Positions 1 through 9,077 of a stretch of 64,000 bases of DNA are shown one piece after another. Position 1 is the stretch's first letter. Each line of letters opens with the position of its first letter. The DNA comes from Treponema saccharophilum DSM 2985. GTDB taxonomy: Bacteria; Spirochaetota; Spirochaetia; Treponematales; Treponemataceae. The position numbers and the translations under genes are program-made. The notes below the pieces were generated by a model. It was not told the DNA's origin. It ran no database searches and saw only the letters and a program-made list of their open reading frames with translations. Location: the NCBI RefSeq assembly GCF_000255555.1, contig NZ_AGRW01000039.1:1-64000 (forward strand), read 5' to 3'.

Positions 1-310
1 TACGGGAAATTTTTTTTCCATAGGAAGGTGCGCGATTTTGTTCATGCGGGTCATTCATTCGTCGGAACGTGCGGGTGCGGAGCTGGCGTGCCGACCTGCA
101 AGGGTTGTTTGGCTTACGGGAATTTTTTTTAAGGGAAGGTGCGCGATTTTTTCACGCGGGTCATTCGTTTCTCGGAACGTGCGGATGCGGAGCTGGCGTG
201 CCGACCTGCAAGGGTTGTTTGGCTTACGGGATTTTTTTAAGGGAAGGTGCGCGATTTTTGTACACGGGCTATTCGTTTTTCGGAACGGGCGGATGCGGAG
301 CGGAATTCCG
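1..310. repeat. Tandem direct repeat, about 110-114 bp unit, nearly three copies
   Basis: Units begin with TACGGGA at 1, 115 and 225 and continue through GGAAGGTGCGCGATTTT, a CGGGTCATTCGTT-like segment, TCGGAACGTGCGG and GGAGCTGGCGTGCC. The third copy degenerates after about 300. The array may extend left of the window. It lies just beyond the 3' end of the exonuclease gene. The GGAAGGTGCGC element also occurs in the repeat arrays near 10.7 kb and 21.3 kb, so it may be a distant member of the same family. No gene is seen in it. Confidence 0.8.
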
Positions 311-385
311 CCCGGAAATGAGGAGCTGTTTTTCGGGATTTTTCAGGGGAAAGAGCCGGCGCACGTGCCGCACCGAAGGCGAGCT

Positions 386-1405
386 TCAGAACGGAAAATC
401 CCCGGGCAAGCGCAAGCGCTGATACATATCCGATTTCAGGTACAGCATTTTTACGAAGAAGCCCATCCATTTTGAGGGTGGTATCGAATATTTGAGCGAC
501 GGATGGTGGTTCGCAATCTGGTGCTGGATTTCGAGCGGGAGCTTCTTAGTCATCTTGAGGAGCTTTTCCTGACGGCGGAGGAGTTTCCGGTCGAGCTTGT
601 TCATCGGAATGTAAGTCGAATAGTCGACAGCTAGCGATTTTTCCTTCTCCGCCTGAACCTTGCTGTTCTCGTCGGAAAGCCCGAAGCTGTCGAGAAGCTC
701 CTTCGGGAGATACGCGCCGAACGTCGAGCGGAGGCTGCTTTCAAGTTCGGTGGACTCCCTCGCCTCGCGCATCCGTTCCTCCTCGATTTTTCCGCGCTCC
801 ATGCCGCGTATCAGCGGGAACGAAACGCCCAGCCCCGGCGCGCGCGCGATTTTGTTGAGGACGACCGCGGTGTTGAACGCATCGACGACGGCGGAATGGG
901 CGCGCCCCTCGAATTTCTCGTGGCAGAATTCGACAGCCTTCTCAAGCGAGACGGCAGTCCGCGTCCCGAGGATATCGCTGAACGACCGCTGAAGGTCAAC
1001 GAACGTATCGAGATTCCCTGACAAATCGGAGCGGTGCCCCGCCTTCGCGGAAATCTCATCGCGGAGCTGAACGTAATCGCGCGCGCTCCAGCAGAACGTC
1101 GTGAATTTTCCGCCGCCCGTACGCGCCCTCACCCATTCGCAGTAGCGCCCGAACGCGGTCTCGAACGAGCAGGCGCCGGCGAGCATGTCGTCGGAAATTC
1201 CCGTAAGCTCGAAAATCGCGGGCGTTATCGAAGAATGGGCGGGACGGACGAACATGGAAAACGAATCGTCCCCGCCGTTGAAATGGAATTGGTCGTCGAG
1301 GATGACGGCGCCAATCTGGATGACCTCATGGCTCAACGGAAACTGCGCCGAAACTCCCCCGTGCTCGACCTCGCCCATCTCAAGGTCGATACAAACGTAG
1401 TACAC
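386..1405 (-). CDS. DEDDh-family 3'-5' exonuclease
   Basis: Predicted metal-dependent 3'-5' exonuclease of the DnaQ/RNase T/KapD group, 339 aa. The N-terminal 180 residues hold the DEDDh catalytic set: D7 and E9 (CIDLEMG), D110 (SARDY), and H170 with D175 (RAHSAVVDAF). The C-terminal half is basic and charged and has no domain I recognise. The GTG start at 1405 is chosen because GGGG lies six bases upstream and it follows the apt stop directly; an in-frame TTG at 1426 inside apt is the alternative. It is the distal gene of an apt-exonuclease pair. Whether it acts on DNA, RNA or small oligonucleotides cannot be told from sequence. Confidence 0.85.
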   Translation of the reverse strand: MYYVCIDLEMGEVEHGGVSAQFPLSHEVIQIGAVILDDQFHFNGGDDSFSMFVRPAHSSITPAIFELTGISDDMLAGACSFETAFGRYCEWVRARTGGGKFTTFCWSARDYVQLRDEISAKAGHRSDLSGNLDTFVDLQRSFSDILGTRTAVSLEKAVEFCHEKFEGRAHSAVVDAFNTAVVLNKIARAPGLGVSFPLIRGMERGKIEEERMREARESTELESSLRSTFGAYLPKELLDSFGLSDENSKVQAEKEKSLAVDYSTYIPMNKLDRKLLRRQEKLLKMTKKLPLEIQHQIANHHPSLKYSIPPSKWMGFFVKMLYLKSDMYQRLRLPGDFPF

Positions 1406-1406
1406 G

Positions 1407-1949
1407 TTACGCCCCGTGATAATCAATCAGCGTCGTAACGTTAACGGGCGCGAGCGCCTCCCTGAATTTGAGGTCGGGAAGACCGATGATTCCGAAAATC
1501 TCCGTGACTTCCGCGTCCGCCATCTGCATAAGCCGCTTTCCCGCATCGAGCGTCCCGCCCGTCGCGATAAGGTCGTCGATGAGGAGGAATTTCTGCCCGG
1601 CGCGAACGTCGGCCTTGTGCACCTCAATCTCCGCCGAGCCGTATTCCAAATCATACGAGGCGCGGAAAACCTCGCCGGGAAGCTTGCCCTTCTTCCTTAT
1701 GAGGACGAGCGGAAGGGAAAGTTTCTCCGCGAGCGGGGCGGCAAACAGGAAGCCGCGAGACTCGACGGACGCGATTGCGTTTATCGTCCCGTCCTCTTTT
1801 TTCGGGCGATATATCTCAAGCATCTTGTCGAGGCACCACTTGAACGCCTCTGGATTCGTAAGCACGCTCGTTATGTCGTAGAAAAGGATTCCCTTCTTGG
1901 GGAAATCGGGAACGCGCCTGATTGATTCATCCAATATTCTGTTATCCAT
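1407..1949 (-). CDS. apt: Adenine phosphoribosyltransferase
   Basis: Salvages adenine to AMP using PRPP in the cytoplasm. The 180-aa length is typical. The type I PRTase PRPP-binding loop FLLIDDLIATGGT is at residues 121-133, and the N-terminal RRVPDFPKKGILFYD segment is characteristic of Apt. The ATG at 1949 is preferred over the in-frame ATG at 1982 because GGGAG sits five bases upstream and the extra residues match nothing in the family. The stop abuts the exonuclease start, so the two are probably co-transcribed. Confidence 0.93.
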   Translation of the reverse strand: MDNRILDESIRRVPDFPKKGILFYDITSVLTNPEAFKWCLDKMLEIYRPKKEDGTINAIASVESRGFLFAAPLAEKLSLPLVLIRKKGKLPGEVFRASYDLEYGSAEIEVHKADVRAGQKFLLIDDLIATGGTLDAGKRLMQMADAEVTEIFGIIGLPDLKFREALAPVNVTTLIDYHGA

Positions 1950-2336
1950 AAAAACTCCCACGGAATCCGGTTTTTCCGGCATTCCACGCCCCGAACCGAT
2001 AAACGGAGCAAATAATTTTCATTGATTCTGTCCGGTTCCTGCTTGAGCGATAGCGAAGAATACCGGCCAGCCCTGTTCGGAAGGGGCATCCAATAAGTTC
2101 GTTGCACAATGTCATTCCGAACTCGTTTCCATAAAATACTGTTCATCATGACAATACTTTTCGGACAGCCCCCGCCATTTATCAGAATGCGGAACATCAT
2201 GCCTCATTCCAGACGGAATTTCCCGTCCCCGCGCGGAACCGAACAAAAACGCGGAAAAGGAAAAACGCGCCGTCTTAAATTATCGGCAAAGAGAAGCCCG
2301 CGATTCACAAAAAAGCAGTATACCAGAAAATACGCG
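1950..2336. other. Intergenic stretch with no recognised gene
   Basis: This 387-base gap lies between apt and the tyrA 3' end, both on the minus strand. It must hold the apt promoter. Around 2105-2135 it contains a sequence of the TGTCATTCCGAACTCG type; similar GTCATTCCGAGC or GGGATGAC fragments recur near 26950 and 54885. These look like short dispersed intergenic elements. No terminator with a clear T-run or RNA gene was identified. Confidence 0.4.
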
Positions 2337-3236
2337 TTAGTTCTTCACGATTGTGCGGATTGCGCCCATCGCAAGCCGTTTCTCGCGCGTGTCGGAAAGG
2401 ATACGCCTGAGCGCGTCATCATCGCCGTCGCGGATTGCCCGCTTGAATTCGTCCATGGCGCGCTCGAAATTCTCGATGTGCGCGACGAGCTTCTCCTTGT
2501 TGGAGATAAAAAGCTCGGACCAGAGGGGCGCGTTTATCATGGCGATGCGCGTCAAATCCTCGAAACTGCCGCCGCCGAACGCGGTTATGTCCGGGCTTTC
2601 AGCGCTCTGCACAAGCGCGCTCGCGATGACGTGGCAGAGCTGGCTCGTGAAACCGATTTTGTAGTCGTGGATGTCGCACGTCGTCTCCGTTATGCGGGTG
2701 AACCCCATGTCGCGTATGAGCGCGCGCATGAGCTCAAGGTCATCCTCCTTGTTGAACGGCTGCGCGCAGAGGATGTAGTTGTGGTTCACGAAGAATTCGG
2801 CGCGGGAATTCGCGTATCCTTCCTTCTCGCCGCCCGCCATGGGGTGCCCGATTATGAAATCGACGTCCGGGCGCAGGATTTCGGGAAGCTTCTCCTCAAA
2901 AATTCCCTTGACGCCTGAAATGTCAGTGACGATAGCCCCCGGCTTGAAGAAATCGCGGTTGTCCCGGAGAAAATCGAGCGTCGCATGCGGATACAGGCAC
3001 ACGAACAGGACATCGCATTCTGGGAGCATCTCCCGCACGCGGCTGCTCTCGAACGTCTCGTCAACGATTCCCTCCGCCCGCGCCTGGCTCAGGCACGCCG
3101 TGCTCCTGTTGCACGCGAGAATCTTTCCGGTGGAGCCGTTCTGGCTCAGGATGTTCAACCGAATCGCCTTCGCGAACGAGCCGCCCATTATTCCCAATCC
3201 GACAATTCCGTAGTTAAGTGATTTCAGACTTTTCAT
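2337..3236 (-). CDS. tyrA: Prephenate/arogenate dehydrogenase
   Basis: Oxidative decarboxylation of prephenate (or arogenate) in tyrosine biosynthesis, 299 aa. The N-terminal Rossmann nucleotide site GLGIMGG is at residues 13-19. The family catalytic segment GHPMAGGEKEG is at 130-140, with H131 the expected catalytic histidine. No fused chorismate mutase or ACT domain is seen. The start at 3236 follows AGAGG by nine bases and puts the Rossmann motif at the usual distance; a longer in-frame start at 3278 adds residues without homology. aroA, of the same aromatic pathway, lies at 10950 but is not in this transcription unit. Confidence 0.92.
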   Translation of the reverse strand: MKSLKSLNYGIVGLGIMGGSFAKAIRLNILSQNGSTGKILACNRSTACLSQARAEGIVDETFESSRVREMLPECDVLFVCLYPHATLDFLRDNRDFFKPGAIVTDISGVKGIFEEKLPEILRPDVDFIIGHPMAGGEKEGYANSRAEFFVNHNYILCAQPFNKEDDLELMRALIRDMGFTRITETTCDIHDYKIGFTSQLCHVIASALVQSAESPDITAFGGGSFEDLTRIAMINAPLWSELFISNKEKLVAHIENFERAMDEFKRAIRDGDDDALRRILSDTREKRLAMGAIRTIVKN

Positions 3237-3392
3237 TTCATCAAACCTCTCGTGCCGTAGCCATTTCGATTCGTCCATTCTACCCGAAAAAAGCCGACAG
3301 TTACACCGTGCGCCGTGCCGCCAGCAAAAACTTCGCGATTTTTCCTTAGCCTTTTCGACCGTTTCAGCGTATCCTTTTCATAAGGAGATTAT

Positions 3393-3749
3393 ATGAAAAA
3401 ACGCATCGCAGCGCTCCTGCTTTTCTTTGCCGCGGCCACGTGTCTCGGCGCTTATGAAATCTACAACACGGCTGGGAAGGACTATGCCGAAGAGAGCACG
3501 TTCAGAGGCTACATCGTTTTCACCTCCGAGTCGGAATACGAGCAGAACAAGGAGCTGATGAAGAAATGCCGGATTTATACCACCGACCGGGAAGTCGATT
3601 TCATCCCGTCCCGCAGCCAGGAACTGAGCGCCATCATCGCATACAGGAACATCAGGCCCGGAGCATACATCGTCGAATTCATAGTCGAGGAAGTTCCCGG
3701 CAACGGCCAGAATTGGATTGCGGTGGCGAATTACCGGTACGGAAAGTAG
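3393..3749 (+). CDS. Small exported hypothetical protein
   Basis: 118 aa with a clear Sec signal peptide (MKKR, a hydrophobic run to about residue 18, then CLGAYE). The short basic-acidic mature part has no family I recognise. The strong ribosome site AAGGAG lies seven bases before the ATG. It is followed 30 bases later by a membrane-protein gene in the same direction, so the two may be a unit. Probably periplasmic; function unknown. The cysteine at about residue 17 is poorly placed for a lipobox, so lipidation is not claimed. Confidence 0.7.
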   Translation: MKKRIAALLLFFAAATCLGAYEIYNTAGKDYAEESTFRGYIVFTSESEYEQNKELMKKCRIYTTDREVDFIPSRSQELSAIIAYRNIRPGAYIVEFIVEEVPGNGQNWIAVANYRYGK

Positions 3750-3779
3750 ATTCCGCGCGCGAATCATCGGTCGGAATTG

Positions 3780-4403
3780 ATGGAAATGGAAAAAGAAAAC
3801 GGAAATTTCGCGCCGGCAGCCGTTCAAAAGCGGCTCCAGGCATTTTTTTGGGGAATCATTTTGATTGCGGCGGCTGTTCTCGTGATTTTAAAAAGAGATT
3901 TTTTCTTCGCCGAGCAAACGGATTATTCTTCGATAATAACGGCCGCCGCCGCAAACGATGCCGGCAAAATCAGACGAATCCGCGAAATCGACATCCGCCC
4001 CGTTTTTATGGCGGCGGTCATATTCCTGTATTTCTTGTACAGGTTTTTCAGCGCCCTCTTCTGGAAAATCGAATACGGGGACGATTCCTTTTGCGTGAAG
4101 CATGAACGCGCCGGTTCCGTTCCATACGAGAAAATCAGCAGCATCGTGCACTATACGGCGCACAGATACAGAAAGGAGCGCGTCGATGTATTCCTGATTT
4201 TCTACAGGGGAATCCCCGAATTCGGCTACAAGGAGGAAGTCCTGAAAATCACGATAGACCATTATCCCCACACCCGCAAAATGAAATCGTTCTTCAGTTT
4301 TGTACGGAAAAAAAATCCAAAAATCGATTTTCGCGCCGAACATGCCGGAAGTAGCGGAACAGAAACGTCCGCCTTCGATTACTTCGCGGAAGAGCTCTTC
4401 TGA
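3780..4403 (+). CDS. Hypothetical protein with two membrane segments
   Basis: 207 aa. A short polar N-terminus leads to a transmembrane helix (about residues 20-38), a loop, and a second helix (about 73-92). A soluble C-terminal half with alternating strands follows (KIEYGDDSFCVKHE, PYEKISSIV, VDVFLIFYRG). This layout resembles small bacterial PH-like/YcxB-type membrane proteins, but that is only a structural impression. The start is uncertain among TTG 3777, ATG 3780 and ATG 3786, and no strong ribosome site is visible. The stop is at 4403. Confidence 0.6.
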   Translation: MEMEKENGNFAPAAVQKRLQAFFWGIILIAAAVLVILKRDFFFAEQTDYSSIITAAAANDAGKIRRIREIDIRPVFMAAVIFLYFLYRFFSALFWKIEYGDDSFCVKHERAGSVPYEKISSIVHYTAHRYRKERVDVFLIFYRGIPEFGYKEEVLKITIDHYPHTRKMKSFFSFVRKKNPKIDFRAEHAGSSGTETSAFDYFAEELF

Positions 4404-4502
4404 CAACCTTCATTTTTGGGAAAAAATCGCCGGAGCCAGGCAAACCTCCGTCAAAAAACGCAATCGCGGACGGCGAGGGCGTTTTCTTGTATCATCATTG
4501 TC

Positions 4503-5507
4503 ATGAGAAAAATCACGGCTATCATATGCGCGGCAATCGCATTTGCGGCGGACGCGACAGGAACGGAGCGGATTGCGACGATAGAATGCGGGAAACAACC
4601 GAAGCAGGTCCTGTTCGCGCCGGACGGGAAACGGATTGTAGTCCCGCTCCTGGACGACAACGGGTTCGACATCATACGAATCGAAAAAAGCGCCGCGGAA
4701 AAGCGGGTCAGCCCGCCGCGCGCGGGACGGAAAGGATTCGCGGAGGGGCTTTTCATCCCCGAAAAGGACGCGTTCTTCGTGTCGCAGATGACGACGGGCG
4801 AAATCCACGAGTTCGCCCTCCCCGACTTCGGCTACCGGCGGACGATAAAAACGGGCGGAACGTGGCCGAAAGTCATTTCGTGGAGCGCGGAAAAATCGCT
4901 TCTCGCAGTCTCGAACTGGGTCAGCAACGACGTGTCGCTCATCGATTACGAAAGCGGGCGCGTTGTGCGGAAAATCCGCACGTCGTCGGCACCGAGGGGA
5001 ATCGCGTTCACGGAAAACGGCGGCGCCCTTGTCGTTTTGTGCTTCGACGGCGGGAAAATTCAGAAATTCAGCACGGAGGACGGAACGAAAACGGCAGAAG
5101 TTTCGGTGGAGAAAGCCGCGATGCGCCACATCGTCCTCGGAACGGACTCGAATGCGTTCGTCACGGACATGTTCCACGCCTCGGTCTACGAAATCGACCT
5201 GAAAACGCTCGCAATCAAGCGGAAGACAAAAGTCGCCAAAAACCCGAACACGCTCGCACGAAAGGGAAACATCCTTTTCGTCTCGTGCCGCGGGAGGAAC
5301 AATCCGGCAGACTACACGAAAAGAAGCCCGGAAAACGGGAAGATTGTCGCAATCGACACGAAAACGATGGAAATCGCCGCGGAAATTCCCGGGGGAAACC
5401 AGCCGACGGGGCTTGACATAAGCGCTGACGGGAAGACGCTGTGCTTCTCGAATTTTCAGGACGCGACAATCGAGCTGTGGGACATCGCGGACATGGGCGA
5501 AAAATAA
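4503..5507 (+). CDS. YVTN/YncE-like beta-propeller protein, exported
   Basis: 334 aa with an N-terminal signal peptide (MRKITAIICAAIAFA) and then six or seven beta-propeller blades. The repeating motif is GKxxxVxxxxDDxxxxI (for example FAPDGKRIVVPLLDD, SAEKSLLAVSNWVSNDVSLID, DISADGKTLCFSNFQDATIELWD). Such proteins usually act in the periplasm as binding scaffolds or with partner enzymes; nothing here fixes a ligand. The ATG has no Shine-Dalgarno. A TATCAT -10-like hexamer ends seven bases before it, so the mRNA may be leaderless. Long shadow frames exist on both strands because of biased codon usage, but only this frame has a coherent domain. Confidence 0.8.
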   Translation: MRKITAIICAAIAFAADATGTERIATIECGKQPKQVLFAPDGKRIVVPLLDDNGFDIIRIEKSAAEKRVSPPRAGRKGFAEGLFIPEKDAFFVSQMTTGEIHEFALPDFGYRRTIKTGGTWPKVISWSAEKSLLAVSNWVSNDVSLIDYESGRVVRKIRTSSAPRGIAFTENGGALVVLCFDGGKIQKFSTEDGTKTAEVSVEKAAMRHIVLGTDSNAFVTDMFHASVYEIDLKTLAIKRKTKVAKNPNTLARKGNILFVSCRGRNNPADYTKRSPENGKIVAIDTKTMEIAAEIPGGNQPTGLDISADGKTLCFSNFQDATIELWDIADMGEK

Positions 5508-5620
5508 ATTCGGCTATTGGTAGGTTTATTACAAATTCCTCCGCAATTCGCACATTTACTAAAGAAAATGTTTGCTCTATCATTTTAAGAAGTTAGCAAA
5601 TCTTATACAGGAGTCCAAGA

Positions 5621-6589
5621 ATGGCAGACATTTATGACACATTCCGCGACATCGGAATCATCCCGGTAGTCGCAATCGAGGACGCTTCAAAGGCGGCCGA
5701 TTTGGCGCACGCGCTCGTCAAGGGCGGTCTTCCCGCCTCGGAGGTCACGTTCAGGACAGCATGCGCGGCAGAAGCGATTGAGGCAATGATAAAGGCAGAA
5801 CCAAACATGCTCGTCGGAGCCGGAACAGTCCTCAACGTTGAGCAGGCAGAGCGCGCGGTAAAAGCAGGCGCGAAATTCATCGTCAGCCCGGGATACAACC
5901 CCGACGTCGTTGACTGGTGCATCAAGAACAACATCCCGACAATGCCCGGAATCTCAAACCCGTCAGAAATCACGGCGTGCATCAACAAGGGCGTCACGCA
6001 CCTCAAGCTTTTCCCGGCTGAGCGCAAGGGCGGATACAAAATCATCGACGACTTCGGCGGACCGTTCCCGCAGTGCACGTTCATGCCGACAGGCGGCGTC
6101 ACGACTGAGAACGTCGGCGAATACGCGAAACGCAAGAACATCCTCTGCATGGGCGGAACATGGATGGTCAAGAAGCCGCTCATCGAGGGCGAGAAGTGGG
6201 ACGAAATCACCCAGATTTGTAAGGACGCCGTGAAGGCAATGCACAACTTCCACATCGACCACATGGGAATCAACGCGAAGAACGAGGAAGAGGCCAAGGA
6301 AATCGCGAAGCAGTTCGAGCTTTTCGGATTCGCCTCAAAATTCGGCAACTCTTCAATCTTCGCCTCAGAGCAGGTCGAGATTATGAAGCAGAACGGACGC
6401 GGAACATGCGGACACATCTCGATGGTCTGCAACAACGTCGAGCGCGCGCTCGCATTCCTCAAGCCCTACGGATTCAGCCCCGTCATGGAGACCGCAAAGT
6501 GGATGGGCAAAGAGAACGCCTCTCCGCTCAAGGTCGTCTACCTCGACAAAGAGGTCGGCGGATTCGCAATCCACCTGAAGAGAGCGTAA
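5621..6589 (+). CDS. eda: KDPG/KHG aldolase fused to a C-terminal VOC-like domain
   Basis: The N-terminal 205 residues are a class I 2-keto-3-deoxy-6-phosphogluconate / 4-hydroxy-2-oxoglutarate aldolase: EVTFRT at 41-46, VGAGTV at 65-70, and the Schiff-base lysine K129 in HLKLFPAE. The product step is pyruvate plus glyceraldehyde 3-phosphate (Entner-Doudoroff or hexuronate route). Residues about 208-322 look like a vicinal-oxygen-chelate (glyoxalase-fold) domain (HIDHMGIN, then GHISMVCNNVERALAFL). The usual aldolase has about 205-215 aa, so this is a fusion. The ATG at 5621 follows ACAGGAG. It is monocistronic, with a terminator at 6624. Confidence 0.9.
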   Translation: MADIYDTFRDIGIIPVVAIEDASKAADLAHALVKGGLPASEVTFRTACAAEAIEAMIKAEPNMLVGAGTVLNVEQAERAVKAGAKFIVSPGYNPDVVDWCIKNNIPTMPGISNPSEITACINKGVTHLKLFPAERKGGYKIIDDFGGPFPQCTFMPTGGVTTENVGEYAKRKNILCMGGTWMVKKPLIEGEKWDEITQICKDAVKAMHNFHIDHMGINAKNEEEAKEIAKQFELFGFASKFGNSSIFASEQVEIMKQNGRGTCGHISMVCNNVERALAFLKPYGFSPVMETAKWMGKENASPLKVVYLDKEVGGFAIHLKRA

Positions 6590-6623
6590 GCCTCATGGAC
6601 GCTCATCCTTGAGCGTTTGAACG

Positions 6624-6670
6624 ACGCGCCCGGTCAGTCCTTTTCGGATTACGCCGGGCGCGTTTTTTTT
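6624..6670 (+). terminator. Rho-independent terminator after the aldolase gene
   Basis: A perfect 10-bp stem, ACGCGCCCGG at 6624-6633 with CCGGGCGCGT at 6654-6663, is followed directly by seven T. It closes the aldolase transcript just before the convergent biotin operon. Confidence 0.9.
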
Positions 6671-6708
6671 GCGTGTCTATTTTGATGAATCACCTTCAGA
6701 GTCGCTTT

Positions 6709-7899
6709 CTATCGTTCCCTGAACCACGCTTTCATTGTGTCAGTGATTTTGACCAGCTCTTCTTCCGTGATGATGTAAGGAACCATTCCGTAAATGTAGC
6801 GGACGAAGGGGCGGGCAAAAACTCCGCGCCCATAGGCGAATTCCGTAAAGCCTTTGATTGTCTGGCTTTCCTTTACTTCAATGCAGAAACAGCCGCCCAT
6901 CACGCGGATTTCTTTTATGCGCTCATCTTCAAAGCCCAGGAGTTCCCTTTTTGCGATTTCTTCTATTTTTTTGATTTTTTCGATGTAATTTTCCCGCTCA
7001 AAGATTTCGATTGATTTTAATGCAAGGGAACAGGCAACCGGGTTTCCCATAAAGGTCGGGCCGTGCATGAAAGCAAGACTCTGCTCGTCGCCGTAAAAGC
7101 CTTCGAAAATCTTTTTGTTTGTCGCAGTGAGGGCGTGGCCGATGTAGCCGCCTGTGAGGGCTTTTCCAAGAACGAGGATGTCCGGCAAAACCAAATCCGA
7201 GACGAAGCGGTTTCCTGTGCGTCCAAAACCTGTGGCAACTTCGTCAAAAATCAGCACCACGTCGTATTTGTCGCACAGTTCGCGGGCTTTTTTCAAAAAT
7301 GAAATGTCATACATGCGGAAACCGCCCGCTCCCTGCAAAAGCGGCTCCACGATAAAGCAGATTGCGTCTTCGCCGAAAGCAGAAAAAGTCTTTTCAAGGT
7401 CTTCGATGTTGGTCGGAATGTGAATCACATCAGGATTTTTTGGAAAGGCTGAGTGATAGTCTTCGTCGTCGCCAACGGCCATGGTCATGAAAGTGTCGCC
7501 ATGATAAGCATTTTTGAGGGAGAAGATTTTTTTTCGTTTTGAGCCTCGGTTTTTGTTGAACTGAAAGGCCATTTTTAGTGCAACTTCCACGCCCACGCTT
7601 CCTGAATCAGAGAAAAAATAATAGTTCAAGTCGCCGGGAAGATAGGATTCCAGTTTTTCGGAAAGTTTTTCAACGCTTTCGTGTCTTAATCCTGCAAGCA
7701 TACAGTGGGAAAACCTGTCAATCTGCTCTTTCATCGCCTCGTTCAGCTCAGGATTTTTGTAGCCGTGAATCATGCACCACCATGAGGAAATCGAGTCAAT
7801 CAGTTTTTTGTCCTGAGTCTGTAAATAAACGCCCTGGGCATCAATGACTTTGTAAGGCGTTTTGAGAGTTTTCATCTGGGCGTAAGGATACCAAATCAT
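6709..7899 (-). CDS. bioA: Adenosylmethionine-8-amino-7-oxononanoate aminotransferase
   Basis: PLP enzyme converting KAPA to DAPA with S-adenosylmethionine as amino donor in biotin synthesis, 396 aa. Fold type I class III features are seen: FFSDSGSVGVE (about 95-105), AYHGDT (131-136), FDEV with D219, and the PLP lysine K246 in LGKALTGG. The substrate-side SSWWCMIHGY at 38-47 is typical of BioA. The ATG at 7899 overlaps the bioF stop (ATGA) and has GGAG six bases upstream, so it is translationally coupled. An upstream in-frame extension lies inside bioF and is rejected. It is the last gene of the bioW-D-F-A operon and shares its AT-rich codon use. Confidence 0.95.
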   Translation of the reverse strand: MIWYPYAQMKTLKTPYKVIDAQGVYLQTQDKKLIDSISSWWCMIHGYKNPELNEAMKEQIDRFSHCMLAGLRHESVEKLSEKLESYLPGDLNYYFFSDSGSVGVEVALKMAFQFNKNRGSKRKKIFSLKNAYHGDTFMTMAVGDDEDYHSAFPKNPDVIHIPTNIEDLEKTFSAFGEDAICFIVEPLLQGAGGFRMYDISFLKKARELCDKYDVVLIFDEVATGFGRTGNRFVSDLVLPDILVLGKALTGGYIGHALTATNKKIFEGFYGDEQSLAFMHGPTFMGNPVACSLALKSIEIFERENYIEKIKKIEEIAKRELLGFEDERIKEIRVMGGCFCIEVKESQTIKGFTEFAYGRGVFARPFVRYIYGMVPYIITEEELVKITDTMKAWFRER

Positions 7900-9077
7900 A
7901 GTTTTCTCCAAAGTTCTGAAATTATTTTTGCGCAGTCTCTGATTTCTTTTTCTGAATGTGCAGCCGTGACTGTAAGGCGGATTCTTGAAGTTCCCTCCGG
8001 CACCGAAGGCGGTCTGATTGCAGAAAGAAGGATTCCGTTTTTGAGGCACTCGCTGGAAAAAAGCAGGGCTTTTTCTGTTTCTCCAAGAACAATCGGAATT
8101 ATCGGCGTTGTGCCTTTGACAAGCGGAAGGCCCGCATCTTCAAGAAGATTTCGCATGAGCCTTGTGTTGAAGTTCAGTTTTTCGACCAGAGATTTTCCGT
8201 CTCTTTTGAGAATGTTGAGGGCTTCGTTTGCGGATGCTGCCACGCATGGAGGCAAAGCCGTCGAAAAAATAAAGGGACGGGATTTATTTCTAAGATAGTC
8301 GCAGATTAGTTTTGAAGAAGCCGCATAGCCTCCCTCTGCCGCCAGTGCCTTGCTCAAAGTTCCAATCTGAATGTCGATTCCACACGATTTTCCGTCAAGT
8401 CCGTAATATTCGGCAGTTCCGTGACCTTTTTCGCCGATTACTCCAAGCGCATGGGCATCGTCAATAATCAGGCAAAAATTGTATTTTGCTTTTAATTCAA
8501 GAAGGGCCGGAAGGTTTACAATATCACCGTCCATGCTGAAAACTCCGTCAGAGACGACAAAAATCTGAAAGCTATCCGGGATTCCTAGCCCCGCCAGAAG
8601 TCTTTCAAGGTCTTTCATGTCGTTGTGCCTGTAGACCAGAACTTTTGCCCCGCTGATTCTGCATCCGTCGATAATCGAAGCATGGTTCAGCTCATCGGAA
8701 AAAATAACGCTTTTTTTGTCAGCAAGGGCATACAAAACGCCCAGATTTGTCATGTAGCCGGTGTTAAAAACAAGGGCATCTTCCGTTCCTTTAAAATCCG
8801 CAAGATTTTTCTCAAGAAGTGAAAGCTCAAATGAAGAGCCGCTTGTAAGACGCGAACCGGTGGAGCCACTTCCAAAGGCAAGAGCAGACTTTCCCGCTTC
8901 AATCACGCTTTTTTCATGGGTAAGCCCCAGATAATTGTTCGATGAAAAAACTGTGAATTCTTTCTGATTTTCGTCCACAGCCTTTGTCGCCGAAAGCATG
9001 CGGAAGTCTTTCACGCTGCGGAGATTTTTGTTTTCTTCTATTTGATTGAGCGCATTTTTGATTTCAGAGATTTTCAT
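7896..9077 (-). CDS. bioF: 8-amino-7-oxononanoate synthase
   Basis: PLP-dependent condensation of pimeloyl-CoA and alanine to KAPA, 393 aa, the usual length. Motifs include SSNNYLGL (45-52), GSGSTGSRLTSG (69-80), DELNHAS (128-134), IDDAHALG (205-212) and the PLP lysine K243 in GTLSKALAAEGG. The ATG at 9077 overlaps the bioD stop by four bases and the stop overlaps the bioA start, so the middle of the operon is tightly coupled. Codons are AT-rich compared with flanking chromosome genes. Confidence 0.95.
   Translation of the reverse strand: MKISEIKNALNQIEENKNLRSVKDFRMLSATKAVDENQKEFTVFSSNNYLGLTHEKSVIEAGKSALAFGSGSTGSRLTSGSSFELSLLEKNLADFKGTEDALVFNTGYMTNLGVLYALADKKSVIFSDELNHASIIDGCRISGAKVLVYRHNDMKDLERLLAGLGIPDSFQIFVVSDGVFSMDGDIVNLPALLELKAKYNFCLIIDDAHALGVIGEKGHGTAEYYGLDGKSCGIDIQIGTLSKALAAEGGYAASSKLICDYLRNKSRPFIFSTALPPCVAASANEALNILKRDGKSLVEKLNFNTRLMRNLLEDAGLPLVKGTTPIIPIVLGETEKALLFSSECLKNGILLSAIRPPSVPEGTSRIRLTVTAAHSEKEIRDCAKIISELWRKL

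Noticed and set aside
4410-5177. 255-codon minus-strand frame opposite the beta-propeller gene
   Set aside because: Composition is typical of an antisense shadow and it has no recognisable motif.
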